This document shows positions 47,304 through 55,626 of a stretch of DNA of 64,000 nucleotides, one piece after another. The DNA is from Haematococcus lacustris (taxonomy: Eukaryota > Chlorophyta > Chlorophyceae > Chlamydomonadales > Haematococcaceae). The stretch covers positions 5,052,197-5,116,196 of the forward strand of contig JASKMD010000031.1 in NCBI GenBank assembly GCA_030144725.1. Direction: 5' to 3'. Position numbers and translations under genes: made by a program. Position 1 is the stretch's first letter; every line of letters begins with the position of its first letter. The notes beneath the pieces are model-generated. The model was given only the letters and a program-made list of their open reading frames with translations. It ran no database searches and was not told the origin of the DNA.

Positions 47304-49013
47304 ATGGCAGCTCCCAGTTCCAGCCTCGGAAACCTAATCCCTGAGCTCGATGAGTCCACTTGGCGCACTTGGCGGATGCGCGTGGAAGGTCTTCTCGTTG
47401 AGGCCTCTCTCTGGGATATTGTCGAAACCGGCGTCACCGCTCTCCCTCCCGCGCCAGCAGCAACAGCTAGCGCGGAAGCGCGCGCCGCCTATGCAGCAGC
47501 TCAGACCACTCACCGTGCAGAGCTCGTATCTGACGCCAAAGCCAAGGCGTTGATCAAGCGCTGTGTGTCCAATCCCTATCTGCAACTCGTGCATGACTCG
47601 GCCTCTGCCAAAGAGGCCTGGGACGAACTTGACGGCGAGTTCACTCAGACATCCGTGGCCAGGCAGACGCAGCTGCAACAACAGCTCAGCATGATGCGTA
47701 TGCAACCCGGTGAGACAGTCGCTCAATTTTTCAGCCGCATCTACCAGCTCAAGTCAGATCTCGAAGCATGCAACTGCAGCATCTCAGAGTCCACCATCGT
47801 GCTGACAGTCATTGCTAATCTCTCTCCTGACTACAAACCCTCTACTCAGCAGCTTCGGTATGAGCAGACTGGGCCCACAGGGCTGTCACTCAGCCGTGTG
47901 AAGCGAGTCATGCAGTTCCGCGAAGCTGACTTGCTACTGGATCAGCAGCAGGAGCACTACTCCTCCCCCTCATCTCTGTTTGCCTTCTCCTCCTCATCCT
48001 CACGGGGGGCGGGTAGTTCAGGTGGGGGGGGAGGTAGGGGCAGGGGCAGAAGCATGGGGCCTAGTTTTTCATCTCCGACCAGGGGCAGTGAGCATGGCAG
48101 CAGCAGCAGCAGCAGCAGCAGGCAGAACCAGCATGCAGATGCTCTGTGCCACTACTGCAATAAGACTGGGCACATCATGGCAGAATGCTTTACCTTTGAC
48201 AAACACATACGTCAGCGTTTGGCAGGACAGAGTGTCAGCTCTGTTAGGAGCATCAGCCCAGGTCGCAAAGCCAGTCCAGCCAGAGGTGCCAGCCCAGCCA
48301 GAGGTAACAGCCCACGCAGGACCAGCAACCCAGCTAGAGGCCGTGCTCAGACCCCAGGCAGGCCAGCTGCAGTAGATCCCTCTGATACTTATGACCTGTT
48401 CACTGCCAGCACAGATGATGATTACCTGATGCCTCTACAGACCTACAACAGTGAATTGTACAGGCCTTTCTTTCTGGACTCTGGAGCATCACAGCATATG
48501 ATCACAGACAGAGAGTACTTCAGCAGCTACACAGCTTTCAGGCCAGACAGCTACAGAGCTGTGAGACTTGCAGCTGATGGGCACATCATCTATGCTGTTG
48601 GTCAGGGTACTGTTTGGCTGAACACTCAGCGTGGGCCATGGCAGCTCAGCAGGGCATTGCATGTACCAGCTAGCAGGCATGACTTCATCTTTGTCCCAGC
48701 CTCCACAGATGACGGAGCCAGCTTTCACTTTGAGCATGACAGATGCATGATTCGTGACAGCAGGCTCATGGTCAAAGCACGCAGAATCAGAAACAGCTAC
48801 ATTCTAGCTGCAGTTCCTTTGCTGGCTGATCCCTACACCCCCAGCCTATCAGATGATGAGCAGCACCAGCACTTGCACAGCTACTCAGCTGCAGCTACTA
48901 CAGCTGCAGCTACTAAGACTGATGCTTATATGGCTGATGTTCCCAATGCAGCTGTGCCTCCATCTGACGCTGTCCTACCAGCGCCTACAGAGCTAAGCGG
49001 CACATCTGCTTAG
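47304..49013 (+). CDS. Copia-2 Gag-protease, ends at in-frame TAG
   Basis: Starts MAAPSSSLGNL (the frame is open from a TTG six bases earlier). The Gag domain has STWRTWRMRVEGLL and AKEAWDELDGEF. A Ser/Gly/Arg linker leads to the CCHC knuckle CHYCNKTGHIMAEC at about residue 282. A repeated SPARGASPARGN tract follows, then the protease active site FFLDSGASQHMIT at about residue 391. It stops at TAG 49011-49013, and integrase continues in the same frame directly behind. Confidence 0.92.
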   Translation: MAAPSSSLGNLIPELDESTWRTWRMRVEGLLVEASLWDIVETGVTALPPAPAATASAEARAAYAAAQTTHRAELVSDAKAKALIKRCVSNPYLQLVHDSASAKEAWDELDGEFTQTSVARQTQLQQQLSMMRMQPGETVAQFFSRIYQLKSDLEACNCSISESTIVLTVIANLSPDYKPSTQQLRYEQTGPTGLSLSRVKRVMQFREADLLLDQQQEHYSSPSSLFAFSSSSSRGAGSSGGGGGRGRGRSMGPSFSSPTRGSEHGSSSSSSSRQNQHADALCHYCNKTGHIMAECFTFDKHIRQRLAGQSVSSVRSISPGRKASPARGASPARGNSPRRTSNPARGRAQTPGRPAAVDPSDTYDLFTASTDDDYLMPLQTYNSELYRPFFLDSGASQHMITDREYFSSYTAFRPDSYRAVRLAADGHIIYAVGQGTVWLNTQRGPWQLSRALHVPASRHDFIFVPASTDDGASFHFEHDRCMIRDSRLMVKARRIRNSYILAAVPLLADPYTPSLSDDEQHQHLHSYSAAATTAAATKTDAYMADVPNAAVPPSDAVLPAPTELSGTSA

Positions 49014-50216
49014 GTGTGGCACCAGCGTTTATGTCATGCCTCCTACTCCTCCCTGGCTCTTATGCAGGAAAGGGGATTAGTGACAGGTGTCGATGTTACA
49101 GCTTGTCAGTTCAGAGAGGCAGCCAAGTGTCCAGCTGTGTGCATAGGGTGTGTGAAAGGCAAGCACCATAGAAATGTAGCCTTTGCTCAGCCTTCACCAA
49201 ATGCTGCACCCATCACTGCTCCTCTAGGGCTAGTGCACATGGATGTATGTGGCCCTATCTACCCAGCAGCCAGAGACGGCAGCCTCTACCTTGCCACTTT
49301 TCTTGACGAGTTCACCAGGATTTCTGTAGTGATGCCCTTGCGCAGCAAAGCTCAGGTGCCTGACATTGTCAAGCAGGTCATAGAGCAGCTTGAGACTCAG
49401 TCGGGCCAGCGCTGCAAAGCGATCAGGACAGACAATGGGACTGAGTATGTCAACAAGCAGATGCAGCAATATTGCAGCGACAAAGGCATCATCCACCAGC
49501 ACTCAGCGCCATACAGCCCTGAGCAGAATGGGGCAGCTGAGAGATTGAATAGGACCATCATGGAAAAGACCAGAAGCATTCTGCATGCAGGTCGCATGGG
49601 TCTACAGTATTGGGCAGATGCAGCAAAGCTATCCAACTATGTCAGATGTGTCCTGCCAGTCACAGATCAGCCACTCACTCCGTGGGAGTCCTTCTTTGGT
49701 GTTAAGCCAGACTTGTCAGGACTAAGAGTGTTTGGTTCAGATGTTTGGGTTCACGTGCCAGCTCAAAAACGCAGCAAGCTAGAAGCTAAGGCTGTCAGAG
49801 GAGTGTTTGTGGGCTATCAGCTGGGTTCTAAGTCGTACAAGATCTTGGTTGCAGGCAGAGAATACCACAGCAAGGATGTTATCTTTGACGAGCAGCTGAT
49901 ACAGGATCTGCCAACCAGACCAGCAACTCAACAGCTTCAGTTTCCTGGGGTGCAGAAATACCCACCGCTCCCAGCCCATGCAGGACTCCTTGTCCCTGTA
50001 GCCCCTCCTGGGGGGGACACACATCAGCAGCAGCAGCAGCAGCAGCCGACCGTCAGTAGTGACTCCAGGGACAGTGGGACAGTGCCAGCAGTGCCGACAG
50101 TGCCAGCAGTAGCGACAGTGATGACGGCAACAGCAGAGCTCAAGTCAGACAGAGCATTCGCAGTCAGCCCTCAGGCATTGGTAGACACAGAATCCCACAT
50201 GCTGATCCCAGTTTGA
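49014..50216 (+). CDS. Copia-2 integrase
   Basis: In frame with Gag-PR after the TAG, so normally part of one polyprotein. It contains the HHCC zinc-binding pre-integrase domain (WHQRLCHASYSSL ... CPAVCIGC). The catalytic core shows D (HMDVCGPIYP), D (RTDNGTEYV) and E (QNGAAERLNRT), the D,D-35-E triad. The copia-type C-terminal region (LRVFGSDVWVHVP ... VFVGYQ) is present. It ends at a TGA in the low-complexity linker before RT, where the frame changes. Confidence 0.92.
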   Translation: MWHQRLCHASYSSLALMQERGLVTGVDVTACQFREAAKCPAVCIGCVKGKHHRNVAFAQPSPNAAPITAPLGLVHMDVCGPIYPAARDGSLYLATFLDEFTRISVVMPLRSKAQVPDIVKQVIEQLETQSGQRCKAIRTDNGTEYVNKQMQQYCSDKGIIHQHSAPYSPEQNGAAERLNRTIMEKTRSILHAGRMGLQYWADAAKLSNYVRCVLPVTDQPLTPWESFFGVKPDLSGLRVFGSDVWVHVPAQKRSKLEAKAVRGVFVGYQLGSKSYKILVAGREYHSKDVIFDEQLIQDLPTRPATQQLQFPGVQKYPPLPAHAGLLVPVAPPGGDTHQQQQQQQPTVSSDSRDSGTVPAVPTVPAVATVMTATAELKSDRAFAVSPQALVDTESHMLIPV

Positions 50217-50701
50217 GCCAGGCAGCAATAGGTGCTCCAGCTGAAAGTCCCCAGCAATATAGGTCAGCAAGCAGGCCAGCACCTGCACCACTCATTAGAG
50301 ATCAGGATGCTCCTCTGCCTGCTGCTGTTGTGGCACCTGGTGCGCCTATGCCACGACGCAACCCACACAGGGAGAGAAGGCCTCCTGCTAAGCTTAGGCA
50401 GCCAGAGCTGTATGCCATGACTGTCACTGACTCACAAGCAAATGACAATCCATCTGTCGCTGAAGCACTGTCTGGTCCTCAAGCGGACATGTGGCTCCAA
50501 GCCATGCATGCTGAACTTGCCTCTTTGCATGAGAACCAGACATGGTGCCTGGTTGACAAGCCTGCTGGTGCACGCGTTCTGCCCACCAAATGGGTACTCA
50601 AAATTAAACGTGATGCTGCAGGGGCCATTGAGAAATTCAAGGCTCGGCTAGTGGCTAAAGGCTACATGCAAGTGTCAGGTGTGGATGTGGGCGATGTTTA
50701 G
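50213..50701 (+). CDS. Copia-2 reverse transcriptase, N-terminal fragment
   Basis: The RNase H/RT module begins NPHRERRPPAKLRQPELYAM, then HAELASLHENQTWCLVDKP, PTKWVLKIKRD and KARLVAKGYMQ. The frame ends at TAG 50699. The next RT residues, normally about a dozen around the FAPV segment, are missing: a small deletion removes them and shifts the frame. Confidence 0.88.
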   Translation: MSQAAIGAPAESPQQYRSASRPAPAPLIRDQDAPLPAAVVAPGAPMPRRNPHRERRPPAKLRQPELYAMTVTDSQANDNPSVAEALSGPQADMWLQAMHAELASLHENQTWCLVDKPAGARVLPTKWVLKIKRDAAGAIEKFKARLVAKGYMQVSGVDVGDV

Positions 50702-51681
50702 CCAAAGCAGCTGCAGAAGACATGGAAGTTCACCAGGTAGACGTAGACGCAGCCTTCCTGAATGGACAGCTTGAGCCAAATGAGATCATCTATGTGCAGC
50801 AGCCTGAAGGATTTGTTGAGGGCAGCTACAACACTGTATGCAAACTGCAAAAGGCGCTCTATGGGCTCAGGCAGGCTCCGCGAGCATGGCATGCTAGGTT
50901 GAAGCAGGTGTTAGAGGGCATGGGGTTTAGGGCTTCAGAGTCTGATCCAGCGCTCTTCACCATGCAGCGTCAGGCAGGCATGGTCTACCTGCTTGTCTAT
51001 GTAGATGACTGCCTCATTTGCACTGAGAAGGGTGACTTTGACAGCCTTAACTATGTGAAGCAACAACTGTCTGCAGTGTTCGGCATCAAGGACCTGGGTG
51101 ACACCAAGTGGTTCCTGGGCATGAAGGTAACTAGGGACAGGGCCGTGGGCACTTTGAAGCTGGATCAGCAGCAGTATGTGCTTGAGCTGCTGAACACTTA
51201 TGGCATGACCACAGCACACAGCAAGTCAGTGCCTATGGCACCAGCAGTTAAGCTAGAGAAGGAGGGTGTGGCTTTGGACACCTCGGAACATAGTTATAGT
51301 GGTTTAGTAGGCAGTTTGCTGTACCTGTCATGCTGCACAAGGCCAGACATAACCTACGCAGTGGGAGCTCTTGCACGCTACATGTCTGCACCCACACAGC
51401 AGCACTGGACTGCTGCCCGAGCCATTCTTAGCTACCTTAAGGGCACAGCTGACCAGGGTCTTGTGTTTGGTGAGTCAGCTGAGCTGCAGGGCTACTGTGA
51501 TGCAGATTACGCTGGCGACAAGGACACAGCTCGCAGCACCACAGGGTATGTCTTTGCCATGAATGGTGCAGCCATTAGCTGGTCCAGCAGATTGCAGCCT
51601 ACTGTGGCCATGTCTACTGCTGAGTCAGAGTACATGGCAGCCTCCAGTGCAGTAAAGAGGGACTGTGGCTTCGCAAGCTGA
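50701..51681 (+). CDS. Copia-2 reverse transcriptase/RNase H, main fragment
   Basis: Contains VDVDAAFLNGQL, LYGLRQAPRAWH, the catalytic YVDD (VYLLVYVDDCLI, about 50998), FLGMKVTRD, and the RNase H start YCDADYAGD and STAESEYMA. A single-base loss in the AAG/AGGG context near 51655 shifts the frame, giving an early TGA at 51679. Confidence 0.9.
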   Translation, partial: AKAAAEDMEVHQVDVDAAFLNGQLEPNEIIYVQQPEGFVEGSYNTVCKLQKALYGLRQAPRAWHARLKQVLEGMGFRASESDPALFTMQRQAGMVYLLVYVDDCLICTEKGDFDSLNYVKQQLSAVFGIKDLGDTKWFLGMKVTRDRAVGTLKLDQQQYVLELLNTYGMTTAHSKSVPMAPAVKLEKEGVALDTSEHSYSGLVGSLLYLSCCTRPDITYAVGALARYMSAPTQQHWTAARAILSYLKGTADQGLVFGESAELQGYCDADYAGDKDTARSTTGYVFAMNGAAISWSSRLQPTVAMSTAESEYMAASSAVKRDCGFAS

Positions 51682-51944
51682 TGCAGGACCTGCAGCTGCC
51701 TGGTGACTGCACGAGCATTCTGTGTGACAATCAAGCAGCTTTGCAATTGCTGCATAATTCCATTGCCTCTGCCCGTGCCAAGCACATTAATGTGCATCAC
51801 CACTTTGCACGGGAGAGAGTAGCCAGAGGGGAAGTGTCATTCAGCTACTGCAGCACAGCCAGCATGGTTGCCGACATTATGACCAAGCCTCTGTCGTTGG
51901 TGAAGTTCAGCTTTGGGAAGCAAGGGTGTGGGGTATCCAGCTGA
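51681..51944 (+). CDS. Copia-2 RNase H, C-terminal fragment
   Basis: MQDLQLPGDCTSILCDNQAA, HINVHHHFARERV and MVADIMTKPL complete RNase H in a shifted frame, so the protein is broken as sequenced. Confidence 0.85.
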   Translation: MQDLQLPGDCTSILCDNQAALQLLHNSIASARAKHINVHHHFARERVARGEVSFSYCSTASMVADIMTKPLSLVKFSFGKQGCGVSS

Positions 51945-52211
51945 AGCAGTCACAGGCCTCTTGTAGCCTGAAACAGATTGCTGTACTTAGCCTGAGATAT
52001 GTTTCAGGACTGAGGCATGGAAGTGCAGTCACAGGCTTGCTTGCCTGCAACAGTCTGCCATGCTCAGCCAGGGTGTCACCTGGACTAAGTTTGCTTCCTT
52101 TGTTGGACAAGAGCACAGGTTTGTATGCCTGATTTAACAGCTCTTCTTGTGCAGTTGTCTAGCTCAGTATTTGCTGTCAGTTAAACTGTTGGTAGCTCGT
52201 GTCAGGCCACT

Positions 52212-52220
52212 GAGTGGGAG
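52212..52220 (+). other. Copia-2 polypurine tract
   Basis: GAGTGGGAG directly before the 3' LTR, nearly all purine. This is the expected plus-strand primer. Confidence 0.7.
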
Positions 52221-52481
52221 TGATTAAGTTTGAGCTCTCCCGGTGCAGTTGTTTATAGCACCGGAAAGTGAGGGCGTGATTGCCAGCGGCCTGACCGCGG
52301 AGTGTACGAGTGTGACTGCTGGTTTTATAGTAGACACCTGGTAGGAGACGGCACCCTGATCTGGTGTCGTCGTCTGCCCGTGCACTTCCAACAGGTAGGC
52401 GCATGCTATGCGCTAACCCGTTGTGGCAGTTCTCTGTAATACCCTGATCTGGTGTCGTCGTCTGCCCGTGCACTTCCAACA
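52221..52481 (+). repeat. Copia-2 3' LTR
   Basis: 261 bp, one mismatch to the 5' LTR, followed by the target duplication AGACC (52482-52486). Confidence 0.95.
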
Positions 52482-52486
52482 AGACC

Positions 52487-52626
52487 CGTGGCTGCGGCTG
52501 GCGAACAGCGGCGAGACACGGAAGCAGATTCACGGCTTGATTGCGGTGGGCAGGGACGCAATGTCATTGTCCCTGTCATATGCCATTCTCTCGAGACACG
52601 CTGACCACCTGGCGGTGTCTGTGTAG
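52487..52626 (+). pseudogene. Coding exon interrupted by Copia-2, right part
   Basis: Continues the frame of 46858-46957: PWLRLANSGETRKQIHGLIA ... RHADHLAVSV, stop TAG at 52624. It is not recognised. The LINE open frame begins in the same frame right after the stop, so this could instead be a mutated upstream part of the LINE. Confidence 0.45.
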
Positions 52627-54024
52627 CTGGTGACTCCGGACCAAGGTGTCAAGCAAGGCTGCCCCATCAGCCCACTCTTGTTTGCTCTCTATGTTCACGA
52701 CATTAGTAAGGAGTTCCTGGGTCCTGTTGATGCTGTGAGAGTGCAAGGCACACCTGTCACCCATTTCATGTATGCTGATGACCTGACCCTGGTGAGCACC
52801 TCGCCCCACGGGCTGCAGCGGCTGGTCTGCCAGCTGCAAGGCTTTGCAGACAGGAAACACCTTACAGTCAATGTGGGCAAGTCAAAGGTGATGGTCTTCA
52901 ATGGCAACTCACAGACTGCAGCACCTAGCATTGGGTACAAGCATGAGATCCTGCCTGTGGTGAGAGAGTTCAAGTACTTAGGCATGCACTTCAACCCCAG
53001 CGCCACCCCTGCTTTTGCTGCCACTCATATGAGGGCTGGCATGTTCCTTGCCATGCGCCAGGCGTGCAAGCGTGCCCGAGAGTATGGGGTCCTGCATGAT
53101 CCATATGCCCTGTGTCACCTCATTAGAGCGTTTGTGCTCCCCTTAGGGCTGTATGGCAGCCAGGTATGGGGCACTGCTTTCCTTGGGCATGGTGTGCAAC
53201 TCTCCAACCCAGTGCAAACACGCATGCTCAGCTTTCTCAGGTTTGCTGCCAGGGTACGTAGCTCAGTGTCAGGCCTGATGGTGCTGCATGAGTTGGGGCA
53301 GCTGCCCCTCCAACTTTACTGGCTAAGGGCTGCATGCAAGTTCTGGAACACTGCCAAACTTTCCCACAGTGACCTGCTGATGAGGGTCATCAAGGCAGAT
53401 GTGGAGTTAGGCAGGAGCTGTCAGGCTAGTTGGAGTGCTCAGTTCCAGCTGGCCGCCAGAGAGCTAATGGGAGGTGAGTTCACCTTGAGCCCGGACATGG
53501 TCCTAGGCACCAAGGCTATGGAAGTCAAGTGGCTCGAGAGGTGGGGGAGGCGTTGGGTTGGGTTTGAGGGAGACCCTAGACTGCCTGAGACGGTGCATCG
53601 GGAGAGATGTTCGTATGTTGCATGGTTCAAGCATGGGGACGGCATTGGCATCAATCACATGGCACCACACCTGCTGAACAGACAGCTCTCTACAGAAGTT
53701 CGCACGAGCCTGACTAGGTTCAGGTTAGGCAACAGCGGTCTGGGGGTGGAGAAGGCTCGGTTTGAGGGGGTAACTTTCATTGATCGCACATGCACCAGAT
53801 GCACAGAGGGGGTAGTGGATGACGCCATGCATTTCATCTTTGAGTGCACTGCCACGAGTTCCATCAGGGAGCAGCCGGAGTTTGCCTTGACTTTACAGAA
53901 CAACAATGAGAACTTGCATGACTTCATGTTGAGCCCATGTGCACCTTTGTTTGTGCACCTTGCTATGAAGTGCGTCACAGAAAGTCCTGAACCCCTTGAG
54001 GGGGAGGGCGGCCTAGCAGCCTAA
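52627..54024 (+). mobile_element. LINE (non-LTR) reverse transcriptase, 5'-truncated
   Basis: About 465 residues of a non-LTR retrotransposon ORF2. GVKQGCPISPLLFALYVHDI, the catalytic YADD (FMYADDLTLVS), LTVNVGKSKVMVF and FKYLGMHFNPSA are RT motifs. The C-terminal half (YGSQVWGTAFLG) ends in a zf-RVT-type finger (TCTRCTEGVVDDAMHFIFEC). The fingers part of RT and any endonuclease are absent, as in usual 5' truncation. The C-terminal frame is intact to TAA at 54022. GGTGTAAG shortly after (54036-54043) may be its polyadenylation signal. Confidence 0.88.
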
Positions 54025-54397
54025 CGGCTGACGGCTTAAGCGGTGTAAGCCACATCATCTGTGTAGCTGGACTAGATTAAACCTCGGGCGACCCACGACT
54101 GCCAAATTGAGACTTGTCGTCTTGTCGTAGCCCTGCGCCGGGCACAAGGAGTGCATGGACATCTCGGAGCGACAGGGAGCGCCGGCCAAACGAGATGTAC
54201 CGGCGGCTGTGGCGGCATGATGCGCGGCACCGAAGCACCCACGAGGAGTTAGCACAGCATCAGAGCAATAACTACAGCCCCTGAGGAGGAGGGCGGGCAA
54301 GTATCCTGACAAAGTTATGCTTCAGCGGTGCTTGCCAGTTTCGACGGCGACCCGTCGCTTGCCAATGCACATCCCCGGGCTCTTTAACCCCTTCCGC
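54025..54397. other. LINE 3' region and GTF3C5 3' flank
   Basis: Probable LINE 3' UTR, followed by the likely 3' UTR of the minus-strand GTF3C5. No gene seen. Confidence 0.4.
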
Positions 54398-55582
54398 TCA
54401 TCCCAAGCCTGCCAACTCATCGCCATCGTCGTCCTCCGCGTCAAAATCCTCCTCACTCTCCTCACTCTCTTTGTCCTCTTCACTCTCCTCGCCCTCTTCC
54501 GAGGGAGCCCGTTCTGCATCGCCCTGCTCCGGGTCATCGTCGACCACCATGGCCTCCCCTCCGCGCGGTGCTGCAGTCTCGCGAAGGGGGTGCAAGCTCA
54601 GCCCCGCCGTGCCATCGAGCAACCGGTCCCAACCAGGCAACCCCGGCAAGCCAACCAGGCCCCGCCCTGCTCCCGCGACTCCCACTTGCTCCTCATCCTC
54701 CTCATCCGCCGCATCGCCATCGCCATCCTCGTCATCATCATCGGCCTCCAGCAAATCGTATGCGTCCGCCTGCAGCACCTCCGGCAGCACTCAATTCCCA
54801 GAAGCAGCCGTGGCAGCACAACACGCTGGGGAACAACAGCCATGGGCAGCACTCTGGTCAGCCACCAGAGCCACAACACCTCTGTGTTTCAAGCCACGGG
54901 GGTTCAGGCCACAGCCAGCCCTGCGAGGGCAGCTGTCTCCAGGATTGCCTCGAGCAATGCGCACCATGTGAGCACATGTCGGCCCTTTCCCCTGACAGAG
55001 GCCTGGTCCTGCCCTCCAGCAACCGAGCTGTAGGCCTTGGCCAGGGCCCTGAGCAGCCACTGAGATGTGTCACCCACAAACACATGGCTCACCTCCTACC
55101 AGTCTCCTACACCTACCTACTGTACCTACACCCACCTTCTAGCTGTAGCTACCCCTCCTACCCTTACCCCTCCTACCCCTACCCCTAGCTACCCCTACCC
55201 CTCCTACCCCTACCCCTCCACAAACACATGGCTCACCTCCTACCCCTACCCTTACCCACCCACCCCTAGTCCTGCCTGCCCCCTCTTGGAGCCCGCTAGC
55301 TCACCCACCTCATCCAGGGCTGAGCCAGCCGCCAGCAAGTCTTGAGCAGCCAGCCCCTCAGCAACCTGACGCAGCAGCCCTGGCTGGGCAAAACCCAGGG
55401 CCAGATAGGCCGCCGGCCCCCCCCCTGCTGCTGCTGCCTGCCCTGCTGCTGCTGCTGCCTGCCCTGCTGCAGCGGGGGGGGTAGCCTGCCCAGGCCCCCC
55501 TGCTGCCGCTGGCTGTGTGAAGGCTATGGAGGCGACTGCTGCTGCTGCTGCCCGCGCTGCTGCAGCTTGCCCGGTTGTGCCC

Positions 55583-55626
<44 letters not shown>

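Larger units (their letters stand above)
46958..52481 (+). mobile_element. Copia-2, complete Ty1/copia retrotransposon (5.5 kb)
   Basis: A full-length element with 261-bp LTRs that differ at one base only (TGATG versus TGATT at the start), a 5-bp target duplication AGACC, a primer site, a purine tract and Gag-PR-IN-RT-RNase H in copia order. The near-identical LTRs mean a very recent insertion. Yet the coding region carries an in-frame TAG, frame changes near 50213 and 51660, and a small deletion in RT at about 50698. It was therefore either moved in trans, or the lesions are sequencing/assembly errors. Confidence 0.95.
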
